DNA from: Flavobacterium sp. N502540
GTDB taxonomy: Bacteria > Bacteroidota > Bacteroidia > Flavobacteriales > Flavobacteriaceae
NCBI RefSeq assembly: GCF_025947365.1
Contig: NZ_CP110012.1
Coordinates: forward strand, 3,968,001 to 4,032,000
Length of the DNA stretch: 64,000 bases
Direction: 5' to 3'
In this document: one piece after another, positions 52,402 to 61,118 of the stretch
Layout of the letters: the number at the start of each line of letters is the position of its first letter
Numbering within the stretch: position 1 is the first letter of the stretch
Made by a program: the position numbers and the translations under genes
Notes under the pieces: generated by a model
Told to the model about the DNA's origin: nothing
The model's input: the letters and a program-made list of their open reading frames with translations, nothing else
The model's database searches: none

Positions 52402-52710
52402 TTATTTTTTGTTTTCAAAAACCGTTTCAAAATGTTCTACAATCGGAAAAGGTTCGTAGTAGTGGTGTAAGATCTTTTTCCATTGCAGATAAGCCTCAGA
52501 GGTTCTAAAGCCCACCGTATGGTCTTCAAGAGTATTCCAATCTACCAATAAAAGATATTTGTTTTCGACTTCAAGACATTTTTCTAAACGATGTCCTAAG
52601 TATCCGTTTATGGATGAAATATATTGACTTGCTTTTGTAAAATCAGCTTCAAATTGCGAGGCTAATTCCGGTTTTACAAAAAGATATGCAGCTTCCAGAA
52701 TCATATTCAT
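52402..52710 (-). CDS. Antibiotic biosynthesis monooxygenase (ABM)-domain protein
   Basis: This 102-residue ferredoxin-like ABM-family protein has YLFVKPELASQFEADFTKA, KYLLLVDWNTLEDHTVGFRT and HYYEPFPIVEHFE. Members bind small hydrophobic compounds or haem, or act as small oxygenases; the role here is unknown. It is next to rlmH. Confidence 0.85.
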   Translation of the reverse strand: MNMILEAAYLFVKPELASQFEADFTKASQYISSINGYLGHRLEKCLEVENKYLLLVDWNTLEDHTVGFRTSEAYLQWKKILHHYYEPFPIVEHFETVFENKK

Positions 52711-52722
52711 TTTTATGATTTT

Positions 52723-52772
52723 ATCTGCTTAATCTGCGAGGGTAAATTCTTTTTCCCACAGATTAAGCAGAT
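52723..52772. repeat. Inverted repeat between the deaminase and ABM genes
   Basis: ATCTGCTTAATCTG and CAGATTAAGCAGAT form a perfect 14-base-pair stem around about 22 bases. A related TTAATCTGC copy occurs at 39680-39690. It may also act as the terminator of the deaminase gene on the minus strand. Confidence 0.8.
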
Positions 52773-52783
52773 TTTTAGTGGTA

Positions 52784-54199
52784 CTAGTTTTTAGAGAACT
52801 TCGCTTCGAAAGCTTTAAAACGGTTGTCCAGATCCTTAATCAATTGTTTTTTAACCGCTTCATCCTGAATAAAACTGTAGTTAATGCTGTTGTATACATA
52901 TTTTTTTATCGTTGCATACGAAACATCAGGGTATCTTTTGGCTAGTAAAACATATTGCTCTGTCATATTCGTCCTCAAAATTCCGGCATCGTCTGTACTA
53001 ATTACAATTGGTACATTGAATTCTTTGTAAAGTGTAAACGGATGTCTGTTTTCCTTTACTTTTAAAATGAACTCGTTACTTGCTAAGTTAATCTCGATTG
53101 GAATATTTTTTTGAGCCATGTGACGCAATAAATCATAAGAGTTTGCCTCGTAAGCTATATCAACGCCATGTCCAATTCTGTTGGCTCCGGCGATGTGAAT
53201 AGCGTCGTTGATGTGCCAGGTTAATTCTTCCGGCTGAACCAGTCCTAAAGTCAGTTCGCCCGCATGTAGCGTGTATTTTACGTCAGGAAATTTAGCATGA
53301 CAATATTTAAACATGACCATGTGCAGCCAATAATCTTTCATGGAGTTTTCGCCATGTTCAGGTGAAACAATGTTTACACCTGCAACCAATTTGCTTTCGT
53401 TGGCAGAAATAAAGGCAATCGTCAGGTTTTTAAATAAATCTACAGGATCCATAAAGCGAAGCACAAAATTTTGATAACGCATGGTAAAACGTTCGTCGTC
53501 AATTTTCAGGTCCTTGTGCAGTTTGGCAATAAAATTAGTATTGAAGTCTGCAGCATATTTTTTGACTTCTTTCTTTTGAAGTGATTGGTACAATTCCTCT
53601 AAAAGCTTTAGAGCAGCTTTTTCATCTTTTTGAGTCGCCGCCTGACGAAGTTTTGCATTGAAATCAGCAAGGTCAGAAACATTCATATCACACGGAATTG
53701 TTGATAATTGAGTTTCAATATAACTTACATTTTCAGAAAGCGCACGTTTTTTTAATTCCAGCATTCCTTCGGCAAAATGGCCTTTAATAGTAGGTTCGAA
53801 TTTTTGAAAAGAATCAAAAAACAAATCATCAGAAGGTACAGAACCATTATAATCTTTTGCAGACCAAGTTTGCATAACCTGTTGTTGGTAATGATCTAGT
53901 TTGCCATCCTTTTTTAGAGAAGAGAAGGTTTGCCAGTTTCCTTTTTCTGGTTTTGTTTTAGAAACTTCCATCGTTTCTAAATTCAAATAAAAATCTTCTG
54001 CAATAGCTCTTTCTAAAAGAGGTTCTGCATAAATCGATCCGGAAAAATGATGGTGTAAATCGCCGCCTTTTGGCATTTGTTGGAAGAAAGCTGTCGAGAG
54101 CGCTTCGTTATTTCTTATTTTTTCTAAATAACTGTCAGCCGTTTGAGAAAAGCCGATCTGTGCTATAAAAATACAGAAAAGTGTAATTATCCTTGTCAT
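52784..54199 (-). CDS. Secreted adenosine deaminase
   Basis: This 471-residue deaminase converts adenosine to inosine. The signal peptide is MTRIITLFCIFIAQIGFS. Zinc and catalytic motifs are DLHHHFSGSIYAE (about 47-59), TLHAGELTLG (His and Glu near 306-309), RIGHGVDIAYE (His near 337) and VISTDDAGILRTN (Asp pair near 412). It resembles the secreted ADGF/CECR1-type rather than bacterial Add. An exact promoter box lies at 54220-54228. Export suggests nucleoside scavenging in the periplasm. Confidence 0.93.
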   Translation of the reverse strand: MTRIITLFCIFIAQIGFSQTADSYLEKIRNNEALSTAFFQQMPKGGDLHHHFSGSIYAEPLLERAIAEDFYLNLETMEVSKTKPEKGNWQTFSSLKKDGKLDHYQQQVMQTWSAKDYNGSVPSDDLFFDSFQKFEPTIKGHFAEGMLELKKRALSENVSYIETQLSTIPCDMNVSDLADFNAKLRQAATQKDEKAALKLLEELYQSLQKKEVKKYAADFNTNFIAKLHKDLKIDDERFTMRYQNFVLRFMDPVDLFKNLTIAFISANESKLVAGVNIVSPEHGENSMKDYWLHMVMFKYCHAKFPDVKYTLHAGELTLGLVQPEELTWHINDAIHIAGANRIGHGVDIAYEANSYDLLRHMAQKNIPIEINLASNEFILKVKENRHPFTLYKEFNVPIVISTDDAGILRTNMTEQYVLLAKRYPDVSYATIKKYVYNSINYSFIQDEAVKKQLIKDLDNRFKAFEAKFSKN

Positions 54200-54219
54200 A
54201 CTCTAAGTTTAAATTACAT

Positions 54220-54228
54220 GCAAATATA
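54220..54228 (-). promoter_or_regulatory. Promoter -7 box of the adenosine deaminase gene
   Basis: The minus strand reads TATATTTGC, an exact TAnnTTTG(C) match, 21 bases upstream of the ATG. Confidence 0.55.
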
Positions 54229-54268
54229 CGAGTTTCTGCCGAGATTTAAAAATTGATTTCGTTGTGTT

Positions 54269-54400
54269 GTTTTTTTACCGCATAGAGCGCAAGGTTTTGT
54301 GATATGCTAAACTTAGTATAAACTCAAAGTTCGCAAAGCTTTACCTAAAAATACTTTGCGAACTTTGCGTAATTCTTTGCGAGTTTTACGGTTAAAAAAA
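54269..54400. repeat. Nested palindromic element (GCAAAGTTCGCAAAG family)
   Basis: The inner arms AAAGTTCGCAAAG (54326-54338) and CTTTGCGAACTTT (54354-54366) are perfectly inverted. Outer arms TTTTTTTACCG and CGGTTAAAAAAA also pair. The whole looks like a MITE- or REP-type element lying between the deaminase promoter and the GNAT gene end. Confidence 0.8.
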
Positions 54401-54435
54401 ACTTAGAACCTCAGTCCCTCAGCCTCTCAGCCCCT

Positions 54436-54720
54436 TTAAGAAAAAAGTACGTCGTGAATTTCGGCAACCTTATCAAAAACACTTTTTGCAAAAGGACAAA
54501 GCGGGATAATTTTAAGGTTATTAGTTCGGGCATATTCCACAGCGGCCATGACCAGTTTTTTACCGACACCTCTTCCGTTAAATTCCTCATTTACTTCGGT
54601 GTGGTCAATGATGAATTTTGAATCACCTGCCCAGGTATAAGTCATTTTTCCGGCTTGTTTTCCGTCTTCTACAGCTTCAAAATAGCCTCTTCTTGTATCG
54701 TTTATTTGTTGAATTTCCAT
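54436..54720 (-). CDS. GNAT family N-acetyltransferase, YjdJ-like
   Basis: This 94-residue single-domain GNAT has MTYTWAGDSKFIIDHTEV and the acetyl-CoA motif EEFNGRGVGKKLVMAAVEYA (about 44-63), followed by LKIIPLCPFAKSVFD. Short members of this family have unknown substrates. It starts six bases after the OsmC-family gene, so it belongs to the pirin-OsmC-GNAT operon. Confidence 0.9.
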   Translation of the reverse strand: MEIQQINDTRRGYFEAVEDGKQAGKMTYTWAGDSKFIIDHTEVNEEFNGRGVGKKLVMAAVEYARTNNLKIIPLCPFAKSVFDKVAEIHDVLFS

Positions 54721-54726
54721 GATGTG

Positions 54727-55122
54727 TTATATTAGTGTGGTTTTTATTTCGATTGAATTTGTTAATGTTTTATGTATCGGACAGCTGTTAGCAATGGTTT
54801 CAAGACGTTGTCTCTGCTTGTCGTCGACCTCGCCGATAATTTCTATTTTTCTTGTAAACAAAGAGATTTTTTGGTCCAGATCTCTTTCAAAGTCAACTTT
54901 GATATTGATTTCAGTAACCTCCCATTGTTTGCGATTGATATACATGCGAAGTGTGATCAAAGTACAGGAGGCCAGAGAAGAGGCTAGCAATTCTGACGGA
55001 CTAAATCCTAAGTTTTTGCCTCCCATTTCCTGAGGTTCGTCGGCAATTACAATATTTCCGCTGGCGGATGTGATCTCCGTGCGATACAAACGGGTGTCGA
55101 TTTGTGCTGATAGTGTATCCAT
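54727..55122 (-). CDS. OsmC family peroxiredoxin-like protein
   Basis: This 131-residue OsmC/Ohr-family protein has GFSPSELLASSLASCTLITL (about 39-58) with the first active cysteine in ASC, and the second cysteine in ANSCPIHKTL (about 111-120). It probably reduces organic hydroperoxides. It starts two bases after the stop of the pirin gene. Confidence 0.92.
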   Translation of the reverse strand: MDTLSAQIDTRLYRTEITSASGNIVIADEPQEMGGKNLGFSPSELLASSLASCTLITLRMYINRKQWEVTEINIKVDFERDLDQKISLFTRKIEIIGEVDDKQRQRLETIANSCPIHKTLTNSIEIKTTLI

Positions 55123-55124
55123 AG

Positions 55125-56006
55125 TTATCGCATTTTAGGATCAGGTAAAGGAACAAATTCAGTTTCACCCGGAACCTTTGGGAAAGTCTGTTCCGTCCAG
55201 TCTTTTTTAGCTTGTTCTATTCGGTTTTTATCAGAGGAAACAAAATTCCAAAAGATAAAATGTTCCTCCGGAAAGGGCTGTCCTCCAAAAATATAAACTG
55301 TTGTGTTTTCGGCTATTTCGAACTCGCATAAAGTACTGTCGTTGGTAATCAGAATTTGTTTTGGATCGTAAACATGTTCTCCGCTTTTAATATTTCCTTC
55401 CAGAATGTATAAACCGCTTTCACCAAAAAGATCCTTTCCAATGTTGATTTTTCGGGCTTCGGTGCTTTTGATTTCGATAAAATAAAGCGGACTATACACC
55501 GGAACGGGTGATTTTTTACCAAATGCTTCTCCCGCGATTAATTTATATGAAACGCCATCTTCTTCCCAGCTCGGAATATCACTGGCTTCTACATGTGTAA
55601 AGTTAGGATCCATTTCTTCCAGTTCTTTAGGCAATGCTACCCAAATTTGAAGACCGTGAAGCATCTTGTCAGAATGTCTTAAATATTCAGGAGTTCGCTC
55701 TGAATGTACGATCCCTTTTCCTGCTGTCATCCAGTTTACGGCACCGGGTTTTATTTCCAGTTCGGTCCCCAGACTGTCGCGGTGCATAATGCTGCCTTCA
55801 AATAAAAAAGTTAAAGTAGAAAGTCCGATGTGCGGATGTGGAGGAACATCCATATTTTGATACTGATTTAAATGTGCCGGCCCCATATGGTCGATAAATA
55901 CAAACGGACCAACGGCTCTTTTTTCACGGAAAGGCAATAGACGACCTACCATAAAGTTGCCAATATTGGCAGCGCGTTCTTCGATGATTAAACTGATATT
56001 TGACAT
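55125..56006 (-). CDS. Pirin family protein
   Basis: This 293-residue two-cupin protein has pirin motifs: FVFIDHMGPAHLNQ, PPHPHIGLSTLTFLFEGSI (metal ligands), RDSLGTELEIKPGAVNWMT, GKGIVHSERTPE and PLYFIEIK. Some pirins act as quercetinases or redox-sensitive regulators. The start at 56006 (MSNISLIIEERAAN) is chosen because the promoter box at 56027-56035 lies inside the longer frame beginning at 56048. Confidence 0.93.
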   Translation of the reverse strand: MSNISLIIEERAANIGNFMVGRLLPFREKRAVGPFVFIDHMGPAHLNQYQNMDVPPHPHIGLSTLTFLFEGSIMHRDSLGTELEIKPGAVNWMTAGKGIVHSERTPEYLRHSDKMLHGLQIWVALPKELEEMDPNFTHVEASDIPSWEEDGVSYKLIAGEAFGKKSPVPVYSPLYFIEIKSTEARKINIGKDLFGESGLYILEGNIKSGEHVYDPKQILITNDSTLCEFEIAENTTVYIFGGQPFPEEHFIFWNFVSSDKNRIEQAKKDWTEQTFPKVPGETEFVPLPDPKMR

Positions 56007-56026
56007 GTTCTTTGTTTTAGTTGAAA

Positions 56027-56035
56027 GCAAAATTA
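56027..56035 (-). promoter_or_regulatory. Promoter -7 box of the pirin-OsmC-GNAT operon
   Basis: The minus strand reads TAATTTTGC, an exact TAnnTTTG(C) match, 21 bases before the ATG at 56006. It rules out the upstream in-frame Met at 56048. Confidence 0.6.
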
Positions 56036-56156
56036 CAGCTGTAGTCACAATCTGTAACTTAATTTAGATTAAGAAAGTTTGTTTTTAGTATTCTTTATAA
56101 AAGTAAGGAATAGAATTAAAAGAGATTTGATTTGAATTGAAAAAGAACACCAATTT

Positions 56157-56355
56157 TCACGAACTAATTTTGTGTAATGATTGAACAGATAGAAACATAG
56201 AACCCTAAATTGGATGCGGAGGAAGGTTCAATAAAATCAAGTTTTTTTCACAAAACGATGGGTCTTATTTAAAATGAAATGACTTTATATGTACAATCAA
56301 AAACTATGTTTCTATGTGTTTAAAAAATTACTCAATCAATTTGTGTAATTCGTGT
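56157..56355. repeat. Long palindromic element (CATAG family), second copy
   Basis: ATAGAAACATAG (56190-56201) and CTATGTTTCTAT (56304-56315) are perfect inverted copies. Outside them CACGAA (left) and TTCGTG (right), and TGATTGA and TCAATCA, also pair. It shares the CATAG core with 32887-33002 and fills most of the gap between the pirin operon and the DNA alkylation repair gene. Confidence 0.7.
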
Positions 56356-56360
56356 TTTAA

Positions 56361-57461
56361 CTATTCAATCAATTCAAAATCCAGGGTTTCGCTTTCTGTC
56401 CCGTTAATAATGATAGACAATTGATGTTTTCCGGTATGAAAAACACGTGTTGTAATGATTTTGAACGATTGGTTTCGCTCTACTTTAATGATTTCATTTG
56501 GGGGATAAACCTTCTCACTGATTTTAAAGACTTTTTTTGCCAGATGTCCTTTCGCTTTTTTATAATGAACGGCATATTCTAAACGAATCGTTTTCGGCTC
56601 ATTATTTTTATTGTTCAGATGAAAGTGAAACTGCAGATAGTCTCCAATTTTTACAATTGGTGTCTTGATTTCAAAAGATGAAAGTTCAATATTAGCATTG
56701 TTTAAACCATAATGGCTCAGGATTTCGGGATGTCCCTGTTTTAATAAAGTACGACAGCCATGTTTAATGATTCCATCCGTTTCTTTGCTATGACCTTTCC
56801 ATTTACGGGCAATTTCCAAGACGATTTGCGGATTGTCTTTTACAATATCGTTCAGGTTATTGGCGACACTTCGACGCACATATTCTGAAGGATCGTTTTT
56901 TAAATTCTCTAAAATTGGCAGAATAGAGTCAGGGTCTTTTTTTAAGTACGGAATCGCCATTGCCCATGGTAATCTTGGTCGGCTACCTTCACTGGCCAAT
57001 CTACGAACATGATGATTTTCATGCAGAGACCATTTAGTCATTTCATCAATCATCTGTTCTTTGTATTTTAGAATAAAAGGACGAACAGCAAATTCGCAGC
57101 TTATGAATTGAGTGATCGAAACAAAGGCTTTCGATGAAGTTTTAAAATCATCCAGGCCGTACATTTCGATATAATCAGCAAAAAAAATAAATGCCAGATT
57201 GCTATCGGTAAAACTGTTTTTTTTCAGGTTTTCAATTATTTTATCCAATAAAGAAACAGCTTCCGGGAAATTTTTAGGCATAAACTGATGAAAAACAACC
57301 GTGGTGTGTTTCATGCGGTCTTTCCATTCTTTTTGGCTAAAATCGCCTTCGTAAATCGTCTCCATAAATTTCTGTTTGTCAAATGTCGGATGTACTTCCG
57401 CGACAGCGTGACCAAATTGTTCGTAGAAAGAAACGGAGTAAATGTCTTTAATTAATCCCAT
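56361..57461 (-). CDS. DNA alkylation repair protein (HEAT-like, AlkC/AlkD superfamily)
   Basis: This 366-residue alpha-solenoid protein has HEAT-like repeats with WSLHENHHVRRLASEGSRPR, LPWAMAIPYLKKDPDSILPI and DPSEYVRRSVANNLNDI. These mark the AlkC/AlkD-type glycosylases that remove 3- or 7-alkylpurines. A C-terminal beta domain (about 270-366) sets it apart from short AlkD. An exact promoter box lies at 57482-57489. Confidence 0.9.
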   Translation of the reverse strand: MGLIKDIYSVSFYEQFGHAVAEVHPTFDKQKFMETIYEGDFSQKEWKDRMKHTTVVFHQFMPKNFPEAVSLLDKIIENLKKNSFTDSNLAFIFFADYIEMYGLDDFKTSSKAFVSITQFISCEFAVRPFILKYKEQMIDEMTKWSLHENHHVRRLASEGSRPRLPWAMAIPYLKKDPDSILPILENLKNDPSEYVRRSVANNLNDIVKDNPQIVLEIARKWKGHSKETDGIIKHGCRTLLKQGHPEILSHYGLNNANIELSSFEIKTPIVKIGDYLQFHFHLNNKNNEPKTIRLEYAVHYKKAKGHLAKKVFKISEKVYPPNEIIKVERNQSFKIITTRVFHTGKHQLSIIINGTESETLDFELIE

Positions 57462-57481
57462 GATTTTGTTTGAATGAACCT

Positions 57482-57489
57482 CAAAGATA
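57482..57489 (-). promoter_or_regulatory. Promoter -7 box of the DNA alkylation repair gene
   Basis: The minus strand reads TATCTTTG, an exact TAnnTTTG match, 21 bases upstream of the ATG. Confidence 0.55.
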
Positions 57490-57655
57490 TTTAATGTTTG
57501 TTAATTATTTGAGCTGGTAAAAGATTAAGTTTAATTAAGAGTTTAATCTTTATTTTTCTCAATCTTCGGCTAATTTCTCAATTTTAAAATCAAAGCGAAG
57601 CTTTTAAATCCACAAAATATGTCCTACTTTAGCATCATATAAAAATTTTAGGAAA

Positions 57656-58513
57656 ATGATTAGCGAAGAACAGTTTCAAAGCGAATTACAATTATTAATC
57701 AGCAATGCAATTCGGGAAGATGTAGGTACGGGAGATTACAGCTCGCTGGCTTGTATTCCGGACACAGCACACGGGCAGGCTAAATTACTGGTAAAAGACC
57801 AGGGAATTATTGCTGGTGTTGCATTGGCGAAAATGATTTTTGAATACGTAGATCCGAAATTAAAAATGAAAGTTTTTATAGAAGACGGAACTCATGTAGA
57901 ATATGGTGATGTAGTTTTTGAAGTTTCAGGAAGTTCTCAATCTATTTTAAAAGCAGAGAGAGTAGTTTTGAACAGTATGCAGCGTATGTCGGCTATTGCG
58001 ACCAAAACAGATCAGTATGTGCAGTTATTGGACGGAACCGGAGCGAAAATATTAGATACCCGTAAAACGACTCCAAATTTCAGAGTTGCCGAAAAATGGG
58101 CTGTCAAAATTGGAGGAGGAGAAAACCATCGTTTTGCCTTGTACGATATGGTCATGCTGAAAGACAATCATATTGATTTTGCAGGAGGAATTACACTTGC
58201 AATCAAGAAAACCAAAGAGTATTTAAAAGAGAATAATTTAGATTTGAAAATTATTGTCGAGGCCAGAAATTTAGATGAGATTCGCGAAATTTTATTAAGT
58301 GAAGGTGTTCACAGAATTCTAATCGACAATTTTAATTACGAAGATACTAAAACAGCAGTGCAATTAATAGGTAATAAATGCCAGACGGAATCTTCAGGTA
58401 ATATTAATGAAAAAACAATTCGTGAATACGGACTCTGCGGTGTCGATTACATTTCATCAGGAGCACTAACACATTCCGTTTATAACATGGATTTAAGTTT
58501 GAAGGCTTTTTAA
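57656..58513 (+). CDS. nadC: Nicotinate-nucleotide pyrophosphorylase (carboxylating)
   Basis: This 285-residue quinolinate phosphoribosyltransferase of NAD synthesis has AIREDVGTGDYSSLACIP (about 18-35), RVVLNSMQRMSAIAT, ILDTRKTTPNFRVAEKWAV and DMVMLKDNHIDFAG, with late IIVEARNLDEI and VDYISSGALTHS. Length is normal. Confidence 0.97.
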   Translation: MISEEQFQSELQLLISNAIREDVGTGDYSSLACIPDTAHGQAKLLVKDQGIIAGVALAKMIFEYVDPKLKMKVFIEDGTHVEYGDVVFEVSGSSQSILKAERVVLNSMQRMSAIATKTDQYVQLLDGTGAKILDTRKTTPNFRVAEKWAVKIGGGENHRFALYDMVMLKDNHIDFAGGITLAIKKTKEYLKENNLDLKIIVEARNLDEIREILLSEGVHRILIDNFNYEDTKTAVQLIGNKCQTESSGNINEKTIREYGLCGVDYISSGALTHSVYNMDLSLKAF

Positions 58514-58668
58514 GTGAAATTTGAGTTGTAAAATGTGAAATGTAAAATGTAAGATGTGAATTATGAGTAAAGATTATAAGGAGAACTTAGCTCGTATAGA
58601 TTTTATATTTTACAATTCTGAAATCTAATATCTAAGAATCCAAAAAACTAACAATCTAATAATCTAGG
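58513..58668. repeat. Imperfect 7- and 8-base tandem arrays
   Basis: A 7-base array (GTGAAAT/GTAAAAT units, about 58513-58565) and an 8-base array (ATCTAATA-like units, about 58620-58668) flank a plain stretch. The first resembles the array at 36551 and the second that at 46543. Confidence 0.75.
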
Positions 58669-58675
58669 AATAAAC

Positions 58676-59599
58676 ATGTCAAAAGAGATAGAAGAACGGA
58701 TCGAGAAAGTTCCTGTGGTACGATCTGTAGTTCGTTTTTTCAAGAGAATAAAATTACCCTGGCTTGAAGGTTTTTCGTTATATGATTTGCTTGAAATGTA
58801 TACCATCGGTATTATTGAAGGAGCATTTTCGTATCATGCGAGTGCTGTTTCGTTCAGTTTCTTTATGGCCTTATTTCCTTTTGCATTATTTATTTTAAAC
58901 TTAATTCCCTTTATCCCTATTGAAGGATTTCAGCAGGACTTTCTGCAGTTTGTGCAACAGGGAGTTCCTCCGAATACCTACGAGGCGATCAGTAAGATTA
59001 TAAGCGATATTTTAAACAACAGTCACTCCGGTTTATTGTCGTCTGGATTTTTGCTTTCGATATTTTTAATGGCAAATGGTATTAACGGTATTCTGAGCGG
59101 TTTTGAATCCTCGAAACATGTCTTTGATAAGCGCGGTTTTCTGAATCAGTATTTGGTGGCGCTGGCAATTTCACTCATCATGACTATTATATTATTTGTA
59201 ACAGTAGCGACAATTGTTGTTTTTGAGGTATTCATTCAAAAAACAATCATTCAGGATGTGTTAAGCGATCGTATTCCGTTGATTATTTTAGGGCGATATT
59301 TATTCGTTGTTTTAATGATTCTGATAACCTCTTCACTATTATTGCGTTATGGTACTAGGCAATATAACAAAGTGCCTTTTATAAGTATTGGGTCTGTTTT
59401 TACAACTATTTTAATTGTGATATCTTCATTCTTTTTTGGAATTTGGGTTATAAAATTCTCAAAATATAACGAACTTTATGGTTCGATAGGTACATTATTA
59501 ATTCTAATGTTTTATATTTGGATAAACTGTATGATTCTGCTTTTGGGATTTGAACTGAATGCCACTATCAGAAAATTAAAACAAAAAAAAAATAAATAA
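58676..59599 (+). CDS. YihY/BrkB-type inner membrane protein
   Basis: This 307-residue protein has about six membrane helices (around 55-80, 112-140, 155-180, 205-225, 240-260 and 270-292) and the family segments ASAVSFSFFMALFPFALFIL and NELYGSIGTLLILMFYIWIN. It belongs to the UPF0761/YihY family; the transport role is unclear. It is followed one base later by the DUF2147 gene. Confidence 0.92.
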   Translation: MSKEIEERIEKVPVVRSVVRFFKRIKLPWLEGFSLYDLLEMYTIGIIEGAFSYHASAVSFSFFMALFPFALFILNLIPFIPIEGFQQDFLQFVQQGVPPNTYEAISKIISDILNNSHSGLLSSGFLLSIFLMANGINGILSGFESSKHVFDKRGFLNQYLVALAISLIMTIILFVTVATIVVFEVFIQKTIIQDVLSDRIPLIILGRYLFVVLMILITSSLLLRYGTRQYNKVPFISIGSVFTTILIVISSFFFGIWVIKFSKYNELYGSIGTLLILMFYIWINCMILLLGFELNATIRKLKQKKNK

Positions 59600-59600
59600 G

Positions 59601-60032
59601 ATGAAAAATTGGATGTTAACGATTGGTGTTTTTTTTCTAACATTAGGCTCGATTCAGGGTCAGGGTGTAATTGGAAAATGGAAAACAGTTGATGATGAAA
59701 CCGGTGAAGCTAAATCGATTGTAGAGATTTATGAAAAATCCGGAAAAGTGTACGGCAAAATTGTAGAAATACTTCGCGAAAACCACAAAAAGGACTTATG
59801 TACTAAATGCGACGGAGCGGATAAAAACAAACCAATTTTGGGTATGGTTATCATCAACGGACTTAAAAAAGACGGTTCTGAATACAGTGGAGGAACCATT
59901 TTAGATCCAACAAACGGAAAAAAATACAAATGTTATATTGCATTAGAATCAGCAGATAAACTAAAACTTCGTGGTTATGTTGGTATTTCTATTATGGGAA
60001 GAACACAATACTGGAGCAGAGTGAAAAATTAA
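59601..60032 (+). CDS. DUF2147 domain-containing secreted protein
   Basis: This 143-residue protein has a signal peptide (residues 1-19) and a DUF2147 domain with GVIGKWKTVDDETGEAKSIV (about 22-41), CTKCDGADKNKPILGMVIIN and KLRGYVGISIMGRTQYW. It is a small periplasmic beta-barrel-like domain of unknown role. It is tightly linked to the BrkB-like gene upstream and the beta-lactamase 20 bases downstream. Confidence 0.9.
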   Translation: MKNWMLTIGVFFLTLGSIQGQGVIGKWKTVDDETGEAKSIVEIYEKSGKVYGKIVEILRENHKKDLCTKCDGADKNKPILGMVIINGLKKDGSEYSGGTILDPTNGKKYKCYIALESADKLKLRGYVGISIMGRTQYWSRVKN

Positions 60033-60051
60033 TTTTATAAAAAATAATAAA

Positions 60052-60795
60052 ATGCGAAAATTAGCATTGATAGCTTTATTTCTGGTACAGCTATCCCATA
60101 GTTTTGCACAATCTAAGAATTCGCCATTACAAATAAGTCATCTTACGGGTGACTTTTATGTTTATAAGACGTTTCACGATTATAAAGGTACGCTGATTTC
60201 AGCCAATGCCATGTATTTGGTTACAGATAAAGGAGTTGTCCTGTTTGACGCTCCCTGGGACAAAACACAATTTCAGCCTTTGCTGGACAGTATTAAAGCA
60301 AAACATCATAAAGAAGTTGTGATGCACTTTGCCACGCACTCACATGAAGACAGGGCAGGAGGTCTGGATTTCTACCGTAAAAGAGGAATTAAAACCTATA
60401 CGATAAAAGCAACAGATCAGATTCTGGAGAAAAATAAGGAAGCAAGAGCTGAGTTTGTTATTCCGGATGACACCTTGTTTACAGTGGGGAAATATACTTT
60501 TGAAGTGTATTACCCGGGAAAAGGACACGCGTCAGATAATATTGTGGTTTGGTTCAATAAGCAAAAAGTACTTTATGGAGGTTGTTTTGTTAAAAGTGTC
60601 GAAGCAAAAGATTTGGGCTATCTTGGAGATGCAGATGTTAAAGAATGGCAGAAATCTATTCTGAAAGTACAGTCGAAGTTTAAAAACCCAAAATACATTG
60701 TTACGGGTCATGATGATTTGAAGGATTTGACCTCTTTGAAGCATACACTAAAACTGGTTAAGGAATACAATGCGGCAAAGTCTTCTGGTAAGTAA
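60052..60795 (+). CDS. bla: Subclass B1 metallo-beta-lactamase, JOHN/IND-like
   Basis: This 247-residue secreted zinc hydrolase has a signal peptide at 1-19 and the complete B1 ligand set: HSHED at H96, H98 and D100 (followed by RAGG), GHASDN with H159, GGCFVKS with C178, and VTGHDD with H220. The B1 identity rests on the cysteine and on the HxHxDRxGG pattern. Intrinsic enzymes of this kind in Flavobacterium/Chryseobacterium hydrolyse penicillins and carbapenems. It is set in a chromosomal row of ordinary genes, so it is probably intrinsic rather than recently acquired. Confidence 0.93.
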   Translation: MRKLALIALFLVQLSHSFAQSKNSPLQISHLTGDFYVYKTFHDYKGTLISANAMYLVTDKGVVLFDAPWDKTQFQPLLDSIKAKHHKEVVMHFATHSHEDRAGGLDFYRKRGIKTYTIKATDQILEKNKEARAEFVIPDDTLFTVGKYTFEVYYPGKGHASDNIVVWFNKQKVLYGGCFVKSVEAKDLGYLGDADVKEWQKSILKVQSKFKNPKYIVTGHDDLKDLTSLKHTLKLVKEYNAAKSSGK

Positions 60796-60881
60796 TACTT
60801 TTTTAGAATAGATTGCAAATTGTTGTAGTTGTAAAAAGCTTAACTTTGTCTATTATATAAAATAATTAAACTTGAAATAAG

Positions 60882-61118
60882 ATGACTGTTACGGATAAAA
60901 ATTTACTTGAGACCTACTCAAATTTATTTGAAGGACTGAGCTTTTCTAATAAAATAGAGTTAATTGAGAGATTGACGAAGTCTATAAAAGGAACTAAATC
61001 TAAAGAAAGTAATTTTTATAAATCTTTTGGAGCATTTAAATCTGAAAAATCTGCTGAGGAAATTGTTTCTGATATTAAATCCAATAGAAGCTTTACAAAT
61101 AAAGAAATTAAGTTTTAA
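60882..61118 (+). CDS. Antitoxin of a VapBC-type toxin-antitoxin pair
   Basis: This 78-residue acidic/basic helical protein ends with the pattern SNFYKSFGAFKSEKSAEEIV (about 47-66), common in Bacteroidota antitoxins paired with PIN toxins. It overlaps the toxin start by one base (TAATG). It is expected to bind the toxin and its own promoter. Confidence 0.8.
   Translation: MTVTDKNLLETYSNLFEGLSFSNKIELIERLTKSIKGTKSKESNFYKSFGAFKSEKSAEEIVSDIKSNRSFTNKEIKF

Noticed and set aside
56007..56048. Upstream start of the pirin gene
   Set aside because: An exact promoter box lies within it, so the transcript begins after the upstream Met.
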